From Leucobacter insecticola (GTDB lineage Bacteria; Actinomycetota; Actinomycetes; Actinomycetales; Microbacteriaceae): a DNA stretch of 64,000 bases. Positions 63,561 through 64,000 of this stretch are shown piece after piece (within the stretch, counting starts at the first letter, position 1; every line of letters begins with the position of its first letter). The notes beneath the pieces are model-generated. The model ran no database searches and had not been told where the DNA came from. It saw only the letters and a program-made list of their open reading frames with translations. A program made the position numbers and the translations under genes. Location of the stretch: positions 1,426,001 to 1,490,000 of the forward strand of contig NZ_CP049934.1 of assembly GCF_011382965.1 (NCBI RefSeq), read 5' to 3'.

Positions 63561-64000
63561 TTAGAGGTAGGGCTCGATACGGTCGGGGTACGCGAGCGCG
63601 AGCTGCGCGAGCGCTGTCTTCCAGTTCGTAGTCACTGCGCCCTCGATCAGGCGAGGCTTCGCGTTGCGTTCTTTGGCAGGCTTTCCCCGTTCTTTCTGGC
63701 GTTCCCGGGCACGCTTGTCTTCGATGTTGCAGATCGCGAGCCACAATAGCTTCACCGCCGCAGCATCGTTGGGGAAATGACCACGGTTCTTCGTCACCTT
63801 CCGCAGCTGATAGTTCAACGATTCGATCGCGTTGGTGGTGTAGATCACCCGCCGAAGTTCCGGCGGGAACGCGAGGAACGGAATGAAACGATCCCACGCG
63901 TCTTGAAACGATTTCACCGCCGATGGATATTTCTTCCCCAACGTCGAGTTCGAGAACTCTTCGAGCGCTTCAAGCGCGGCATCCTCGTTGACGGCCTGGT
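63561..64000 (-). CDS. IS256-family transposase, C-terminal part
   Basis: The visible ~146 residues include KYPSAVKSFQDAWDRFIPFL, YTTNAIESLNYQLRKVTKNR (the IS256 signature with the catalytic Glu) and TNWKTALAQLALAYPDRI near the end. The frame is open to the window edge; the N-terminal part is outside. Confidence 0.93.
   Translation of the reverse strand, partial: QAVNEDAALEALEEFSNSTLGKKYPSAVKSFQDAWDRFIPFLAFPPELRRVIYTTNAIESLNYQLRKVTKNRGHFPNDAAAVKLLWLAICNIEDKRARERQKERGKPAKERNAKPRLIEGAVTTNWKTALAQLALAYPDRIEPYL

Larger units (their letters stand above)
63280..64000. mobile_element. IS256-family element (right part beyond the window)
   Basis: One end lies near 63280, where the sequence read outward is CTTACACAAACCTCTTGACA, typical of IS256-type termini in actinobacteria. 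Inside are a short ORF and the transposase, which runs off the right edge. Confidence 0.75.

Overview
The window is high-GC, densely packed DNA of an actinobacterium. Lipoboxes, GTG/TTG starts and the gene repertoire fit Microbacteriaceae, with a Leucobacter-like genus as the best guess; this rests on gene content, not on a database search. No rRNA, tRNA or CRISPR array was recognised.

Layout. 1-8.9 kb: a partial membrane-fusion-type protein and a lipoprotein, an AbiEi/DUF559-type gene between two ~107-bp repeats, the methionine pair metY-metX, an SDR, ung, and a DUF4143 ATPase behind three evenly spaced 13-mers. 8.9-14.8 kb: histidine utilisation (hutG diverging from hutH, an aminotransferase, an MFS carrier, an IclR regulator) around a 14-bp inverted-repeat operator. 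14.8-20.9 kb: a GlpP-type antiterminator gene, an intrinsic terminator in an mRNA leader, then a FAD-linked oxidase, SDR, FGGY kinase and MFS carrier. 21-24 kb: a small secreted protein, an LCP glycopolymer ligase and an FtsW/RodA protein. 24-29 kb: hutI and hutU, completing histidine to glutamate, then a secreted cyanophycinase-like protein. 29.4-37.7 kb: an RpiR regulator, an amino-acid ABC transporter and an M20 peptidase, split by a 3-kb IS1634-derived element that carries a type VII LXG toxin operon. 37.7-44.9 kb: an amino-acid permease, then an IclR-controlled operon with a formaldehyde-activating-enzyme homologue, a 3-hydroxyisobutyrate-type dehydrogenase, a semialdehyde dehydrogenase and an MFS carrier. 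45-57 kb: homoprotocatechuate meta-cleavage genes (hpaD, hpaE, a GntR regulator and an hpaG-RraA fusion; hpaH and hpaI separately), with a phosphonate-type ABC operon and VapBC between them. 57-60 kb: an orphan peptide-binding lipoprotein with a TetR regulator, diverging from an esterase. 60-64 kb: fragments of polymorphic toxins and an immunity gene broken up by IS1634-, IS3- and IS256-type elements.

The most unusual system is the LXG module at 30.9-33.3 kb: an Esx-like protein, a helical partner, an LXG-Ntox44 toxin and a lipoprotein that may be its immunity factor, in overlapping reading frames. It lies inside 17-bp inverted repeats flanked by ~362-bp direct repeats, the long-target-duplication signature of the IS1634 family. 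An intact-looking IS1634-type copy near 61 kb is likewise flanked by exact 97-bp repeats.

Quality warning: nine otherwise full-length genes are each broken by the apparent loss of one base, eight of them in G/C runs. This looks more like consensus error than true gene loss, so these genes are annotated as single CDSs across the break.
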